Assembly: GCA_020746105.1 (NCBI GenBank) | Contig: CM036619.1 | Location: 11,446,238 to 11,510,237 of the forward strand | Source of the DNA: Trogon surrucura | Taxonomy: Eukaryota; Chordata; Aves; Trogoniformes; Trogonidae | DNA length: 64,000 nucleotides | Reading direction: 5' to 3' | Shown: in pieces, positions 10,510-23,569 of the stretch | Layout: every line of letters begins with the position of its first letter | Numbering within the stretch: position 1 is the first letter of the stretch | Notes under the pieces: model-generated | Seen by the model: the letters and a program-made list of their open reading frames with translations, nothing else | The model's database searches: none | What the model was told of the DNA's origin: nothing | Made by a program: the position numbers and the translations under genes

Positions 10510-12376
10510 TCAGGTTGAATCGACCAATCTTACTCTAAAGAGTTTACAGTAGTAAAAAAAAGACAAAGAAGATCCAACATGAGTTAAATCAGGCAAGGCT
10601 GTGCAACTCTTTGGTCAATTAGGCCAAATTACATTCAAGAGAGATAAACATTGGCTTTTTTTTTTGGGAGCTCTGTGGTAGAAAATGGTTTTAAGGGGAA
10701 GTTGAAAGGGAAGAAATGAGAGGCCTGACGAACCAATTTAAAGCGATTATTCCACAAAGTTTACCAAGATAGAAATCCCAGGAAAGTCCCCATCTCTGAG
10801 TCTACAAAGTCAGCCTTTCACTAAATTCGTATTTGTAAACAGCACGCTGACCTTAGTACACTGTAATCTAGGACAAGCAGCTAACACAGACATGCTGAAG
10901 CTGGGGTTTCCTAAAGAGCTGAGCTGAATTACTGGTTTCTCACAGCCAAAAGGGAGAGATTTTGTGGCCATCCATCTCTGGTATCCAGTCTCATGGTCCC
11001 ACCCCAGCCTTTTGTTCGTTCTGATATTCAGTGACATCTCTGTGGGCTGACCCAGCAGAAGGTTGCTGGAATATTTTTGAGGACATGTGAGTGCTCAGAC
11101 TAGTTACTTAAACATTAACTAGTGAGTTAATGAGGCCAGAGAGGTGGGGGGTGTCTGGTGAATGTCAGCCTCAAAGGAAGAGGTAAGTTCATGCAGCCAA
11201 ACTGGGAGAATGGGGCAGCTGCTGCAGATTTCCATTTTTCAGATCAGGTTGGCTCAGCATGTCTCATGAAAACCATGGCTTTGCCTCCATGTAGAGAAGC
11301 TCTTGCTCCAGCTTGCAAAAAAAATAGAGGAATAATGCAAAAAACCCCAGGAAAATCGCCAAGAAAGCTTATGTTTTTATAAAATAATTAGTACAAGGCA
11401 AAGAAAAAAATAAATATTGGGAGTTAGCTGGACAGGAAGATGGAAATACGCTCTTGATTTTAGGTTCTTTGTTGCAATCACTTAATTGCATGGTCATGGC
11501 TTGGCAGACATTCAGACTTCAGGAGGTATCATTGTGCAAGCCTCTGATAGGAGGGGTTTCCTTTGATGAGCTGGCCATTGTGACTTTACAAGAAATTGTA
11601 CAGTACTTCCTCTTGCCCATTACAAACCACAGTTTTCTGAATGAATTTTTTCTTTTGTTCTTAACAGTTTAACCCTTAACTTTTCTGACTCATGTTTTCT
11701 ATTCTAGTGCAGCATGCAGCCCAAGGTGAAAACAGGGGCAGCCTACATGAACTAGACTGCTGTCAATGGTCTGACAGGAAAACTGGGTGTTTTGTGGAGC
11801 AGTGTTTGTGCTGAAGAGCAGGCATCAGGTCTGGTAGTGTAGTATGAGCAAGAAAACCCTCTCACAAGTCAAATGAAGAAAGTCGGGCAGCTATTGAACA
11901 CGTTGGTGATTCATCTGTACTCTCCAGTTTGTACTAATTTCTAAACTCTGGAGGTGTGGTGTGGGCATCAAGGGTAAGAAGGTATAATTAGAGAAATGAC
12001 CCTTTCACAATTAGTGGAGTGAATTCATCTGAAGGTGAGAAAGGGGACCAAGTAGTTAATACAGTGGTTAGACATACTGGGCTAAATATTTTTATTTTTA
12101 TTTTAAATACATGCAGCATAAAAAGAGCTAAGAAAGGACAGAAAGGGGATGTTGAATGGTGAAGCCCCTCTGGGGGTCATTATTGAGTATTCTGAAGTTA
12201 GACCGGAAAGTAAAGAATCAAAGCTATGGTCTTAGCAAGGGTCTGTCTTGGTTTATGAAAGGCCTTTGAGCTCTTCCTTGTGCAATCAGCATAAAAGTCA
12301 CAGTGTGTGAAGAGCACTGACTTTTGCCTTCCCTCATACCTATGTCCAAAGGGGAGTAAAAAGGACATAAGGGTAG
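10510..12376. other. Non-coding stretch, nothing recognised
   Basis: No domain-bearing frame is present; the longest is about 75 codons. A small inverted repeat (ACTAGTTA / TAACTAGT, 9-nt loop) lies at 11099-11123, and an ATTTT-rich run near 12091-12108. Confidence 0.55.
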
Positions 12377-12513
12377 ACCTTCAAAACCCGCCTGGACACG
12401 TTCCTGTGCTATCGACTGTAGGTGATCCTGCTCTGGCAGGGGGGTTGGACTAGATGATCTTTTGAGGTCCCTTCCAACCCCTGACATTCTGTGATTCTGT
12501 GTTATTCTGTGAT
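12377..12513 (+). mobile_element. CR1 3' tail, 5'-truncated
   Basis: It starts in the end of ORF2 (ACCTTCAAAACCCGCCTGGA) and continues through CTGTAGGTGATCCTGCTCTGG and GGACTAGATGATCTTTTGAGG to three ATTCTGTG-type octamers. It belongs to the same tail type as 9895-9998 and is oriented tail-to-tail with the copy at 12917-13296. Confidence 0.93.
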
Positions 12514-12916
12514 TTCTTATTCAGCCATGATAATGGATGGTGCTAAGAGTCCTGATCAATGTCTGAAAAGATGGCACCTTCCCAAGATTCTCTCCGGAGA
12601 TATTAGGACCCAGCAAGCTCCCCGGAGTCATGTTCCAAGCAGTTTACTGCTAAAAGCATGCATCAATCTGTGACAGGAAGGACAAGGGAACGTTTTTTCC
12701 CCAAATCAGGTGAAGGAATAAATAATTTTTCTCCAAATATAGAAATTTTTATTTAAGTAAAAATAAATTACATTTTATCTAAATAAATAATAATAAACCC
12801 TTGTACATTTTTCATAGTAATATGTGAAAGGCTCAGAATCTCTGTGGCCTCCCTCACTGTGTTCCTATATGGTTGATAAACCACTGTAATGATCTGGGTT
12901 CTTGGGACAAAGATAC
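12514..12916. other. Spacer between two facing CR1 tails
   Basis: AT-rich sequence, with A/T runs around 12716-12795. No gene or repeat is recognised. It would form the loop if the flanking CR1 tails paired in a transcript. Confidence 0.5.
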
Positions 12917-13296
12917 CACAGAATCACAGAATCACAGAATCATAGAATGTTAGGGGTTGGAAGGGACATCAAAAGATCATCTAGTCCAGCTCCCCTGCCA
13001 GAGCAGGATCACCTACAGTAGGTCACACAGGAATGCCTCCAGAGGTGTTTTGAATGTCTCCAAAAAAGGAGACTCCACAACCTCCCTGGGCAGCCTGTGC
13101 CAGGGCTCTGTCAACCTCACAGTGAAAAAGTTTTTCCTAATGTTTTTGTGGAACCTCCTATGTTCCAGCTTGCACCCACTGCCCCTTGTCCTGTCAGTGG
13201 ATGCCACTGAAAAGAGCCTGGCTCCGTCCTCCTGACACTCCCCCTTGACATATTTATAAACATTAATGAGGGCACCCCTCAGCCTTCTCTTCTCCA
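12917..13296 (-). mobile_element. CR1 3' fragment with RT C-terminus
   Basis: Read on the minus strand, it ends in four octamer repeats (plus strand CACAGAATCACAGAATCACA at 12917). Upstream of the tail, a frame from about 13296 to 13013 reads through typical CR1 segments ([49 protein letters not shown]) and stops after the CR1 C-terminal FLCDLL. It is 5'-truncated at about 13296, in the middle of the RT thumb region. It shares wording and tail type with the copy at 49704-50190, so both come from one subfamily. Confidence 0.94.
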
Positions 13297-14819
13297 TATA
13301 TTTGGTAGGAAGAGAAAACAACCTATGAAAGATATTGTGGGAAACAGGGATAAGACCCTTAAGTGAATTGATGGCTGAATCTAACCCAGGAGGCTGGTGG
13401 ATTGAGCTGGCAGGTAACAGGCAGCTCTTTCTGCTGAAACATGTCCTGTTCCTCTGAGAAACTGATTACAGCTTTGAGTCCCCCTCTTTAAAATGTCACA
13501 CAACAGCCAGTATGAAAAGACAGCATAAAATCTCCCCTGTAACACCTACACAACTTTCAAAAGCATTTTGATATGTGATATACTGCTACTTTAGCTTGTC
13601 AGGCTGATATCACTTTGGTTCTCCTCAGTCCATCCATCTGAACCAAGTTCTTGTTTGTCATCTATGGGAAATGATTCATTCAGTGCCTGAGAAGTGCCTG
13701 TGTCGGCAGGCTGCAGTTGTGGGGCTCACAAAGGTTTTCTCTGTGTAAATTGCATTGCTGTCAGACTGGGTGACTGCAGTACCTTCAGAATAGTGGGGAG
13801 AAAGAGAAGAGATGTATTTTAATAGATGGTGTGGAACATATCAACATCTTTCAAAAAAATCAAATACCTTAACACCTTTCTTTTTTTTAATTTCTTGTCT
13901 TAGAATGTTTTAGGTTACGCTTATGTCTTTCATTCTGTTTCTCTTCCCTATTTGGCTGCTGTCACTTGTGAGCAAGGGACAGTGATGTTGCAGCTGTCTG
14001 CCTTCATAATAAGGCCTAAAATGTTCACCCTCCTCTAGGTTATGTTCTGCACAGGAGAGGAACATAAACTGCAAAAAAGTAGGGACATTTATATTAGCAC
14101 CTTAAGTCTTTCAGCTGCTGCAGTGGTTTTAATTTTGAACAGTGGTATAAGCGCTTTAGAAGGTGAAGTGCAGCTATTATTTATCAGAAGGAAAAAGAAA
14201 TCCTGAGAAGGAGAAAGCATCTCTTCACTCAGTTTAGCATTTGACGTGTGTATTTGTGTCATAGCTTGTCAGAGACTGATGAACAAGGTGCACTCATGTC
14301 ATTTTCTCCATACAGAGCATCATTTTTCCATGACTCTCAATGCTCTTCACCAACTGTCCTTCAGTAAGGAAGTAATGCAAACACGGTCAAGTTGAGCTCT
14401 GTTACTTGTTCAATGCCTTTGTAAAATCAAGTAGAGCTGGGCTACTAGTGAATAAAAAATGGCTGGGGAAGGAACAGCATGGACCAGTTGATCAGTAACA
14501 TTTAAATGTTAACATGGTGTGTGGCACGATCTTGAAATGTGCCAGATTGCACTATCTCAGGTGATGCCTGGAGCATAGCACAGGCCCCAAATTTTCCAAC
14601 ATACAGCACAGACAAGACTGTCCTGAATGTGGCCCCTATATACAGTTGAGTTTGCACCTGCAAACCCTCATGTTGCACTGAAGGATGGTAACACGCATTC
14701 TTAGTTTCTTCTTATGAAAATGTTACATTAGTTTATGCACTGTGAGTCAGAAAAAAAAAAATATCCAAAATGACATTTGCATTTTAGGGCTACACAGGGC
14801 AAAGTGCTGTATAGTACAG
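13297..14819. other. Non-coding stretch, nothing recognised
   Basis: Unremarkable AT-rich sequence between two minus-strand CR1 copies. I see no coding frame of note and no repeat beyond short A/T runs (near 13885 and 14750). Confidence 0.55.
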
Positions 14820-15590
14820 ATCATAGAATCATAGAACAATTCAGGTTGGAAAAGACCCTTGGGATCATCGAGTCCAACCATTAACCCTACACTACAAGTT
14901 CACCCCTAAACCATGTCACCCAACACCACATCTAAGTGACACTAAAACACATCCAGGGATGGCGACTCAACCACCTTCCTAGGCAGCCTATTCCAGTGTA
15001 TGATCACTCTTTCCATGAAGAATTTCTTCCTAATGTCCAGTCTAAGCTTGCCCTGTTGCAACTTGAAACCATTCCCCCTGGTTCTGTCCCTAATGACCTG
15101 TGAGAAGAGACCAGCACCAACCTCTCTATAATTGTAGAGCATGATGAGGTCCCCCCTCAGCCTCCTCTTCCTCAAACTGAACAGTCTCAGCTCCCTCAAT
15201 CACTCTTTTGAAGATTTGTTCTCCAGGGCCTTCAACAGCTTTGTTGCCCTCTTCCACACTCACTCCAACACCTCGATATCTCTCCTATACTGAGGTGCCC
15301 AAAACTGAACACAATACTCAAGGTGTGGCCTCACCAGTGCTGAGTACAGGGGGAAAATCACCTCCCTACTTCTGCTGGTCACACAATTTCTAATACAAGC
15401 CAGGATGCTGTTGGCCTTCTTGGCCACCTGGGCACACTGCTGGCTCATATTCAGACGGCTGTCGATTAGAACACCCAGGTCCTTTTCCACCAGACAGCCT
15501 TCCAGCCACCCTTCCCCAAGCCTGTAGCGTTGCATGGGGTTTCCGTGACCAAAGTGCAGGACCCTACACCCCACTCTGTGCTGCTTGGGC
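14820..15590 (-). mobile_element. CR1 retrotransposon, longest uninterrupted copy in the window
   Basis: This is a minus-strand CR1 of about 770 bp. Its 3' end (plus strand ATCATAGAATCATAGAACAA at 14822) has two octamer repeats. Next comes the tail (GGTTGGAAAAGACCC, then ATCATCGAGTCCAACC) and then the RT C-terminal half of ORF2. It is a different subfamily from the copies at 12.9 and 49.7 kb, as shown by the AAAAGACC tail. The 5' end at about 15590 is a truncation, the usual result of incomplete target-primed reverse transcription. Confidence 0.95.
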
Positions 15591-15592
15591 AC
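14942..15592 (-). pseudogene. CR1 ORF2 reverse-transcriptase C-terminal fragment, two stops
   Basis: One frame runs from 15592 to 14942 on the minus strand, about 217 codons, interrupted by only two in-frame TGA codons at 15260-15262 and 15200-15202. Recognisable CR1 segments in order are [50 protein letters not shown], then after the stops [34 protein letters not shown] and [17 protein letters not shown]. In related CR1 copies the first stop position is normally Arg (ERVQ-type), so a CGA-to-TGA CpG transition is the simplest explanation for it, and it is possible for the second. There are no frameshifts. The endonuclease domain and catalytic RT core are absent, so the fragment is inactive. 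Confidence 0.9.
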
Positions 15593-18500
15593 ACCATGAT
15601 AGAATGTTCTTTGGTCACCTTTTATGTAACATAAAATTTTGTTTCAGTACATTAGATGAGTCCCTGAAAGGGTGTGAGAAACCCCAGTTTGCCTACAGCT
15701 GGCAAATACTCACGGTAGTGTGCATTCTAGCAATGCCTGGTTTGATGGAGAAGGACTCTGGTTGCCATGTCCAGCTCTGTTTTGCACAGGTATATGCTGG
15801 GAAGGGCTTTGACCCTGGTAATTAATGCAGAAGGGTTTTGAACCTTGTATCCTCCTGCCACTCCATCCTTGCCAGCTTCTCAGCATGCTGCTAAACCACA
15901 ACCAAGGCCCATGCACTCAAATCCCCCAGCGGAGCAAGTGCTTTGGGGGAATCATGCACAGCACTGAGGAACAGGAAAGGGAAGTCTGACTGAGCAGAAG
16001 ACCAGCAATTTTGAAGCTGCTATATACAGCTATTTTGATCCAGAAATGATGAGGAAACAACAGAAGGCAGTGAGGAAAGTAAGACAATTTCTCTTTTAAA
16101 GCCATTGTGGCTTAATTGAAAGGGCTGATGGTTATAGTAACATGGTGCAAGCGATGCTGTTACTGATTGCTGTTACACTACAGGCACAACACAAGAAGCT
16201 AGAAAACCAGGTTGCAAGACATAAACCTGGTGAAGTGAGGAGAACTGGAAGAACCCCTTCACTGTGAATTTTTGGGCAGGAAAAATACATTCCATAGCTT
16301 GAGGTTTTTAAAAGTGATTTGGATGGATACACTGGGTTACGTCTTCTTTCTATTTTTTTTTCTGCTTTGTAATATTTTAAGAATATTTGAACAATTTGAT
16401 AAGGTTTCCCCAAATTTTATTATTTTTATTATTTTTTATATTTACAGTGGGATTGTGAAGTTCAGTTTCCTCATAGTTTTCTTCACTTTGTTTGGGATGG
16501 GTTTGGCTTTCTGTGTGCTTTTCTTTGTGTGTCATTACACAATATTTTGGAAAAGTCAGATTAAGAGTCTGGCTGCCGGTTGCTTGTTTGCTGTCATGTC
16601 ACAAAGCAACAAAACTTGTTTTGAGGTTCACACACTAATGTGCCTCACTGGAATAATGCTCCATAATAAATAAAGTCAAGCATCTCCCATGGTTCAGGTA
16701 ATCACATCCTCTGAGCATTGCCACTCTAACACCTTAATGGAGAAGCCAAGCTTTTTAAAAAGGCCTCCTTTCACTCTATGATATGAAATAGCCATTGACA
16801 GTAAATAGCTGCTGAGCAGCGCTAGTATTGGACTGAATTTCCTTCTCAGAAATGCGTACTTCCCTTTTGCTTAGGACTAAGGAAGATCTTTTCTTATGCA
16901 CACACATCTCCCTGTACACGTGAAGAAATAGTGCCTATGAATCTTCCAACTACCAGTCAAAGTCTGTGAGCTCAGACCATAAAACATCCTTCTCAGACCA
17001 TGAGGGATTAAGCCCCAGCCATAACTAACATGAAATGTAGGATGATTGCATGTTGGGGGCACAAACCAAATTCAGTTGCCACCTCTGCTATGGTCTATGA
17101 GTGAAGTTATTGACTCGTTACAGGTGAGCTGGTCCCACAGCTCATTCCTGCCAAAATACCAAAGACCCATTCCTTCTTTTCTTAACTCCACTTCTGACAT
17201 ATGTGGCTTTCTTCCTTTCTTTATATTCTTTGGTGCTCAGCTGACATTTCACTGAGCCAGTTCAACTCATAAAATCAGCAGAAAAGTATTCACACTTTTT
17301 CCAGGTTAGTACTCTGCTGGTTTCATGAGCTGAATTAGTTCATGAATGATCTGATGATCATCAGATCTGACAAAGGAAAGGAAGATGGTTTTGGGAGAGA
17401 GAGAGAGAAGAGTCAGATCTGTATCATACAGCTTCATCCTCTCTGTTTGAAAGGGAGACACTTCTTCTGTGCATGAATAAAATGAAGAACAGTTTTCTGC
17501 CTGGTAGGGTGATTGTGTAACAACCTTAAAGACTGCTAGACTACAGCGTGAGGGGGAAATGGATGAAAGTTTTTCCTTAAGTCTGTCCCTTGTTAACTAT
17601 TAATAAAGCTTTTATTATATTCCTTAGTGTTTTGCAATAGTTTTCTTTAAATAACATTCATCTTGGGAAGCTTCTGGTCCCTTAAGAAATGCTAAATTAG
17701 TTACTACATGTACCATCCCATATGTATTTCTAATAGATGAGTTCACCCCTCTGCCTTCTGGCAGGAAAGAAACTCTTCACAGAAAACTGAAACCACAGAC
17801 CCTGAGACCCTGTTGTTTGAATCAATCTGTCAAAATTTAACATCCTTTTCAATTACCTTTAACTTTTTTTTTTTTTTTCATGTTTCTGTGAGTTTTGAAT
17901 AAAAAGATCTCCTCCCTGGTTCCAGATTGATACCATTTGACTGCAAGGATTTCAATCAATTCTTTCAAGGTTTCTGCTGGCTGTGGATGGACAGCTAATT
18001 GAAAAGTGAACCAGACTAATGCAGTTATATGAGGCTCTGCCAGTGACAAGCAGAGATCATCAGAGTCCCTGCAGGAACTGACAGAGCTTCTCCACATTAG
18101 ATAAGGTTACAAAACTTCCCAAATATCAGAGCCTGCATTGAGCACATCAGGCAAGATACTGGCTGTGGAACACTTAAAATGTGAAATAATGAATCTCTGA
18201 CTATAATCCAGCTCCACTCTCAGTTATCATCTGATGATTAAAACTCTGTTGACTATGTTGCAACAATTTGGAAGGATGAAATGGACTTAAAAGATCAAAT
18301 TTTGCAATTTGTTGCAGTAAGCTATCTCTTTTGGTGCAGTGAGGATGCAGTTGTGTAAACACAACCTGACTCTTCGGTTGGGAAGGGAATGGTGTATGCA
18401 AGTCATTCAGAGCTGTGTGAGCTGCTATGCTTGAGCACACTATGTCCTGGACAGCCTGTGTACTTTCAGACACTCAGCTGGGCAAGAGCTACTGCTGCAC

Positions 18501-21500
18501 GAGGCCTTTCAGTTGCATGGAGGATGTCATAGTCTAGGACCAGGCATCTGATGAGATGAGCTGTCTTTGAGAACCTTACAGCAGGTACCTGAGCTCTTGT
18601 TTGGAAAGCATTTCCAGCTTTCAACTTCAGGAGTCCTCTGAACATATAATGTAAAAAAACGTACCCGAGTGTCTTAACTCAATGGTCTCTTCTGCGCAGG
18701 ATTGCTGCCTTGACATAAGAAGGTAAAGGTGTGCCCTGAAACATTTCCCAGGGTGGAGTGCCTGTTATCCTTCTCTCAGTGGAAAGGTAGCTGTTAAAAT
18801 TCTATGGAACAGAGCTCTGTTTCACAGCTGGTTGGTTGAGTAATGGCATGGACCTCAGTAGAACTGCATTAATAGAAAGGCAGTAAATCAGCTGAGAAAC
18901 AAACACTATGGCCCAGAGCTGCCCTCTGCTCTTCCCACCAGAGACAATAGGTCAATCTGTCATCTAAGTTGCCATGTTACCACAACCTCCTAGCTCCCCA
19001 CAAGGTTCCTGGAAAATAAGGAAATCCTACTGGTCCCTGTTATCGATGAGGAACTGACATCTCAACTTCTAATGATTCAAAGAAACACACAGTGAGATTT
19101 TCACAGCTGGTTTGTTTAGGCTGGTAAGTAACCTTAAATATATTCTTCCCCCATGTAGGAAAAGGGATCATAAACTTTTCCTTCCTCTCAGCCTTTCAGT
19201 CTGTAACTGAAGATATTCTTGAGCCCAAGTCAATTAGGTCACAGTGGAAGTGAAGTGAACATATGGGAGCAAAGCTGCAGATGCCGTATCAGAAAGTGGC
19301 ATTTGGTGTACTATCACTGATACAGGTGATCAGCCAACAGATGCAAGAGGTCTCAGATTTTTTTTTTCCTTAGTTTTGTTCTTTTGAGTGTTTTTAAGTA
19401 TTTCCAGCACTGGAATGCTTAGTTTTCAGTGCATAGGTCACAGAAAGGTGTGTGGAGCAGGGATGGAATTAAGTCCCTGTTCTCTATCATCCATTTCAAA
19501 TGTCCGTGTGTCACAGCACCTTTTCTGTGAATCTACCTGTATCAGCTCTGCAGCATAGTGTGGTAGGGCAGAGTGTGGTGCTGCCCTTGAGTACAGGACA
19601 TTCACTGAAGCAAGTCTATTCACACATAGTCTTGAATGCTCACTGCAGCGAGGACATGTGCACAGGGGATGAATGAAGTCACGGTCCAGTCCCAGATATA
19701 TTCTAGGAGTTAAATTATTCAGGGTACTCGTCTCTAGCACATGGCTGCCAATTCCAAGGACTAACTGTCAGATACTTAAAATCCAGCTCACAATAAACCA
19801 CCCTGTGACAAAAAATCGGAGTACTCCAGGCCTTCCTGCTGGTGCATAACCAGATTTCTGCTTGCTCATGTTACACAACATACCACTGAAACAAAGACAG
19901 AGCAAACATGAACTAATGTGCCAAAGAAACTGGTAGCAACACAAGTATGGGTCAAAGTTATCTATCTCCCGCCTTCCTCAGAAATTAGGAGTGAAGTGTG
20001 GTAAAGAGCAAAACTATTTTTCTTTTCTTGTAAAGGTTTTAATTCTTTTGCTGGAACATATCCAGTAAAAGAGTTCAATGCCTGCTTTACAGGTGTGGGT
20101 ATTTGTGTGAGCATGTGGAACAGAGGGAAATGGTGCTCTCGGTGAGAGTGCCTACAGAACAAGACTCCTGTTTTACAAAAGAAATGTTAAACATTGAGGA
20201 TTTTGTTCAGTGATTTCCCTACACACACACCGGGTTGTTGGTTTCTGTCAATCCACTGGTTAGGGCCGTTCAACAGCTCACAGCTGGGCAAGCATAGTTG
20301 TTTCAGCCGGCTTTGCGTTCCTTATGTTAGCTGCTTGCAAAGTCTCAAATTCAGTCTAAATTAACCTGTCTGTCCAGAATTTATGCAAAAGGAACCAGCC
20401 GTGTTTGCATGTGAGCCCTCCTATTTGTGCCTCCATATGATGAGGTTTGCGTTCAGGCATTTTTCAGAGTTTGAAATCACTTTCTTCCTGCCTGAATAGG
20501 GAACGCATCAAGGCGTTATTTATACATGCCATAATGTTGTGGCTGTTATGCCATCACAAAAACTCTGAACCACCCTCTCTTCGAATCAGTTTTATGCTAT
20601 GGTGGGATTGTTCATAAAACTGTAGTGGAGACATTCCCTTTTACAAGTCAATGTACATGTCTTTTATCATCAGTGTAGGAGGTGGGCAGCCCCCAAGAAG
20701 AGCTTGGAGCACCCTCCAGCTCTGTCACTCTGTTAGGGTGAAGCTCTACTGTTCTGTTAGATAGAGGATACCCAGGGCAAATGCAGTCCTCTGAGCATAC
20801 ACAGTGTCCCCCCACTCCTTCGTACTAGGGCAGTAGTTTATTTCTTCTCTTAATTAACCTGTTTGCAATCCTGTTAAGATTGGGATAACTAAGTTTAGCT
20901 ACATAGAAATTACATTTATGATTTCATGAAACATATTACACATTTATTGGAGAAGGGAAGCAGAAAGCATGAGTTATCATCCTTCCTTCTATGGGATTTA
21001 TGTCCTTTTCAACCCTCTTTGCTCTTACCGGGAGAGACCTAAACCTGAGATATGTCTCTCTCTCAACAGAAATCAGTACTCCGTGAGGATGCAGTCAGTT
21101 TCAGCCATCTTCAGTAGAACTCCTCTACATTTCAACCAGCTCATTCAAACCTTTCCCTCCTAATGCTAAAAAAAAACCCCAAAGGAATAATAAAGTCAAA
21201 CATATCGTCTATTTCTAATTTTCCTTCTAGAATCTGAACATGCTCTAGAAGGAAACATTGCTTTCTCCCAAGGTGTAGAGTAGGAAATTGAGGTGAAGGG
21301 GAGAAATTATTTCTTCCTATATTGTGCAAAAGGATTTCCTTTTTAAGTGTGTGATAGAGAAACACCAAAATCACCAGAGATTCTGCAATTGACTTCATCA
21401 GGTAGTATGACCCTTCCTCTAACACATGGTTTTCTTGCTTCATAGAGACTATCTGAAAAAGCAGAAGCACAAAAAAGTAATTCTGTCTACTTAAACATAA

Positions 21501-23569
21501 CCAAGCTTCAGGAGATAAGGAGAAAGTATCTAAAGGGAAGAATTCTGGTCTTGTGGGAGAAACACGACTATGACTCACAAAATGGGTAGAGTTTTCTATT
21601 CTATCACAAGCTTCTGGTGTGAACAGATGCTGGTCCCTTAAACTCTGCTGTCTATGTATTTCTACACTGATAACATGGTATTGATGCACTCTCTTGCTTT
21701 CCCATTAATTCTCTTTGATGCTTTGGTCTTCTAAGGCTTTAGTCTCCTGGGCCAGCAGTACCAGTAGAAATAGAATTGAAGTAGAAATTAAAGTCTTTGA
21801 TAAACTTTTCATAGGGCTTTCTCTTTGCTTTTTAAATAAAAGTGTATTTTTCCATTTTTATGATCAATATTTGTGGTGTAAACACAACTGAAGGGAAGTA
21901 TCTTTCATTATAAAATGCAGTGATTTAAATAAAAGACAGTTCTACTCTTCTTCAACTGGTTGCACTCAGTTAATTTTTAATAACACAAGTTTTGTCTTCA
22001 TTTTTGAATATTTGTAAGTGCCTGACTAGTGAGTACTTTGGAAAATGTTGATCATTCTTAGTTATCTGCAAAAGTCTGAATGCTGTTTGAGCCTTTCAGC
22101 TCCTCCTCTGGGTGACAACACTTTTGTAATGAATGGAGCTTAGGATCACCTGCCTTGCAAAGCTGGAAAGCTTGAAGCCTGAGAAGTGTCATAAAAATGG
22201 CATGAACAATGCAACTGGAAAACAATGCAAATATTTCTGGAAATGCTTTCTCAAAGCATTTTACCTTCAAAGAATCGGTGCTTTTGGCAACAGCAAGGCT
22301 AAGCCTTGCAAGCTTACTTTGAAGTGTTCCCAATCTTTCAGCATGTCTCCATTCTCAGGCTTTATTTAGGACCAATGTGGTTGACATGATACCCATATCT
22401 GACTTTTTATTTGATTTTTCTCCATGAATAAACCGACTTTTACTACTTGATTTGGATACTCCAATGGTTACACTCCCTGCACTTTCCTAGGCTCAACAGC
22501 TGTAAAGATGATTCAGTAATCTTAATCCTCCATTCACTAATGCAGATGGCAAAAGCTGCTGTTAACCACAGATATGAAAGATAAGCCTGGAGAGATTTCT
22601 TTGTAATGCCCTTGCCCACTGTGAATAAAAAGGAAATAATTTTGTTAGAAGAGTCAGTCCTGAGTATTTATCTTGCTACCAACTTTGATGAATGAAGTGT
22701 ATTGAGGTTTTCACTCTCATGCCCAATCTATGTGAAAGGTTAGCTTTTTAAATGTTCCTGCTCTTGTCTTTGTTACATATTAAACCCTCATCTCTTTTAT
22801 GTTGTTAGTCATGCATGCCTTCACTGTGAGAGAAGGACAGGGTAGTTTCGAGGCAAAGAAACCGTTTGTTTCACTCATCATCCACTCTTCACTCCTTTCC
22901 AAGAGCTGGAACTTGATGACTCAAAGTTAAACCATTTTCAGAATACTACCTCCTGTATCTTTGGAAATTTTAGTGTGCTCTGGAATCCAGTGATCTCTAT
23001 TTTCTCCATACCAAATGCATATTTCCTGACTCAAATATAGCCTGAGTGATTGATTACATTTCTTGTTCCCCCTCATTTTAAAAATCAACAGTTTGCTCCC
23101 TACCTATCTCTCTTCTGCTGTGTAATCCTATTTCAATAACCGTATTTGATTAACATGAGCCTGCTGGAAAATCTTTTTGAGGGCAATGGAAATACGCTCA
23201 CACTATTCAATAGACTGTGTGGATCACGCACATACCAGAACTGACTGGAAATCTTCCAAGGAAGTGGTGTTTTTCTTTCCCTCCTTTTTTTTTTTCCTTT
23301 CCCTGTAGAATGTGGTGATTCATTGTGACTGAAACTTTTATATGACTTTCATTGAGAAACAGTTTGTAGCCCCTAAAGCTGTAGTCCAATTCAACTTCCT
23401 GCTCTACTCACTTCAAAACAGAATGTAAACTTGATTTTTTTCCGTCTTAGATGTGTACTCAAACCATGATGCTTTTCTGAGATATGTCTTTCTCAGGCCC
23501 CATTTCAGTTTTCCAACTTTATTTAAATAAACATTTGTTCCACTCAAGAAATTATTCAGTGGGTGAGAG
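15591..23569. other. Long non-coding stretch without recognised repeats
   Basis: About 8 kb with no CR1, LTR or SINE that I can identify. It contains the longest open frame in the window (182 codons, 21141-21689, minus) and a 133-codon Phe-rich frame (16272-16673, plus) that translates a T-rich tract; neither shows a domain, and both are taken as chance. A 20-bp perfect palindrome lies at 17348-17367. A CpG-retaining block at 20300-20560 is described under findings. Confidence 0.5.
17348..17367. other. Perfect 20-bp palindrome
   Basis: GATCTGATGATCATCAGATC equals its own reverse complement with no spacer. It could extrude a short cruciform or bind a dimeric factor. No flanking element explains it. 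Confidence 0.6.

Noticed and set aside
11099..11123. 8-bp inverted repeat ACTAGTTA/TAACTAGT
   Set aside because: Arms of eight bases with a nine-base loop are common by chance in 64 kb.
16272..16673. 133-codon frame resembling a multi-pass membrane protein
   Set aside because: The hydrophobicity comes from translating a T-rich tract (Phe, Leu, Ile runs). No family resemblance was found.
21141..21689. Longest open frame, 182 codons, minus strand
   Set aside because: No recognisable domain, and no start context or splice context to support it. Given the number of frames in 64 kb, one frame of this size by chance is plausible.
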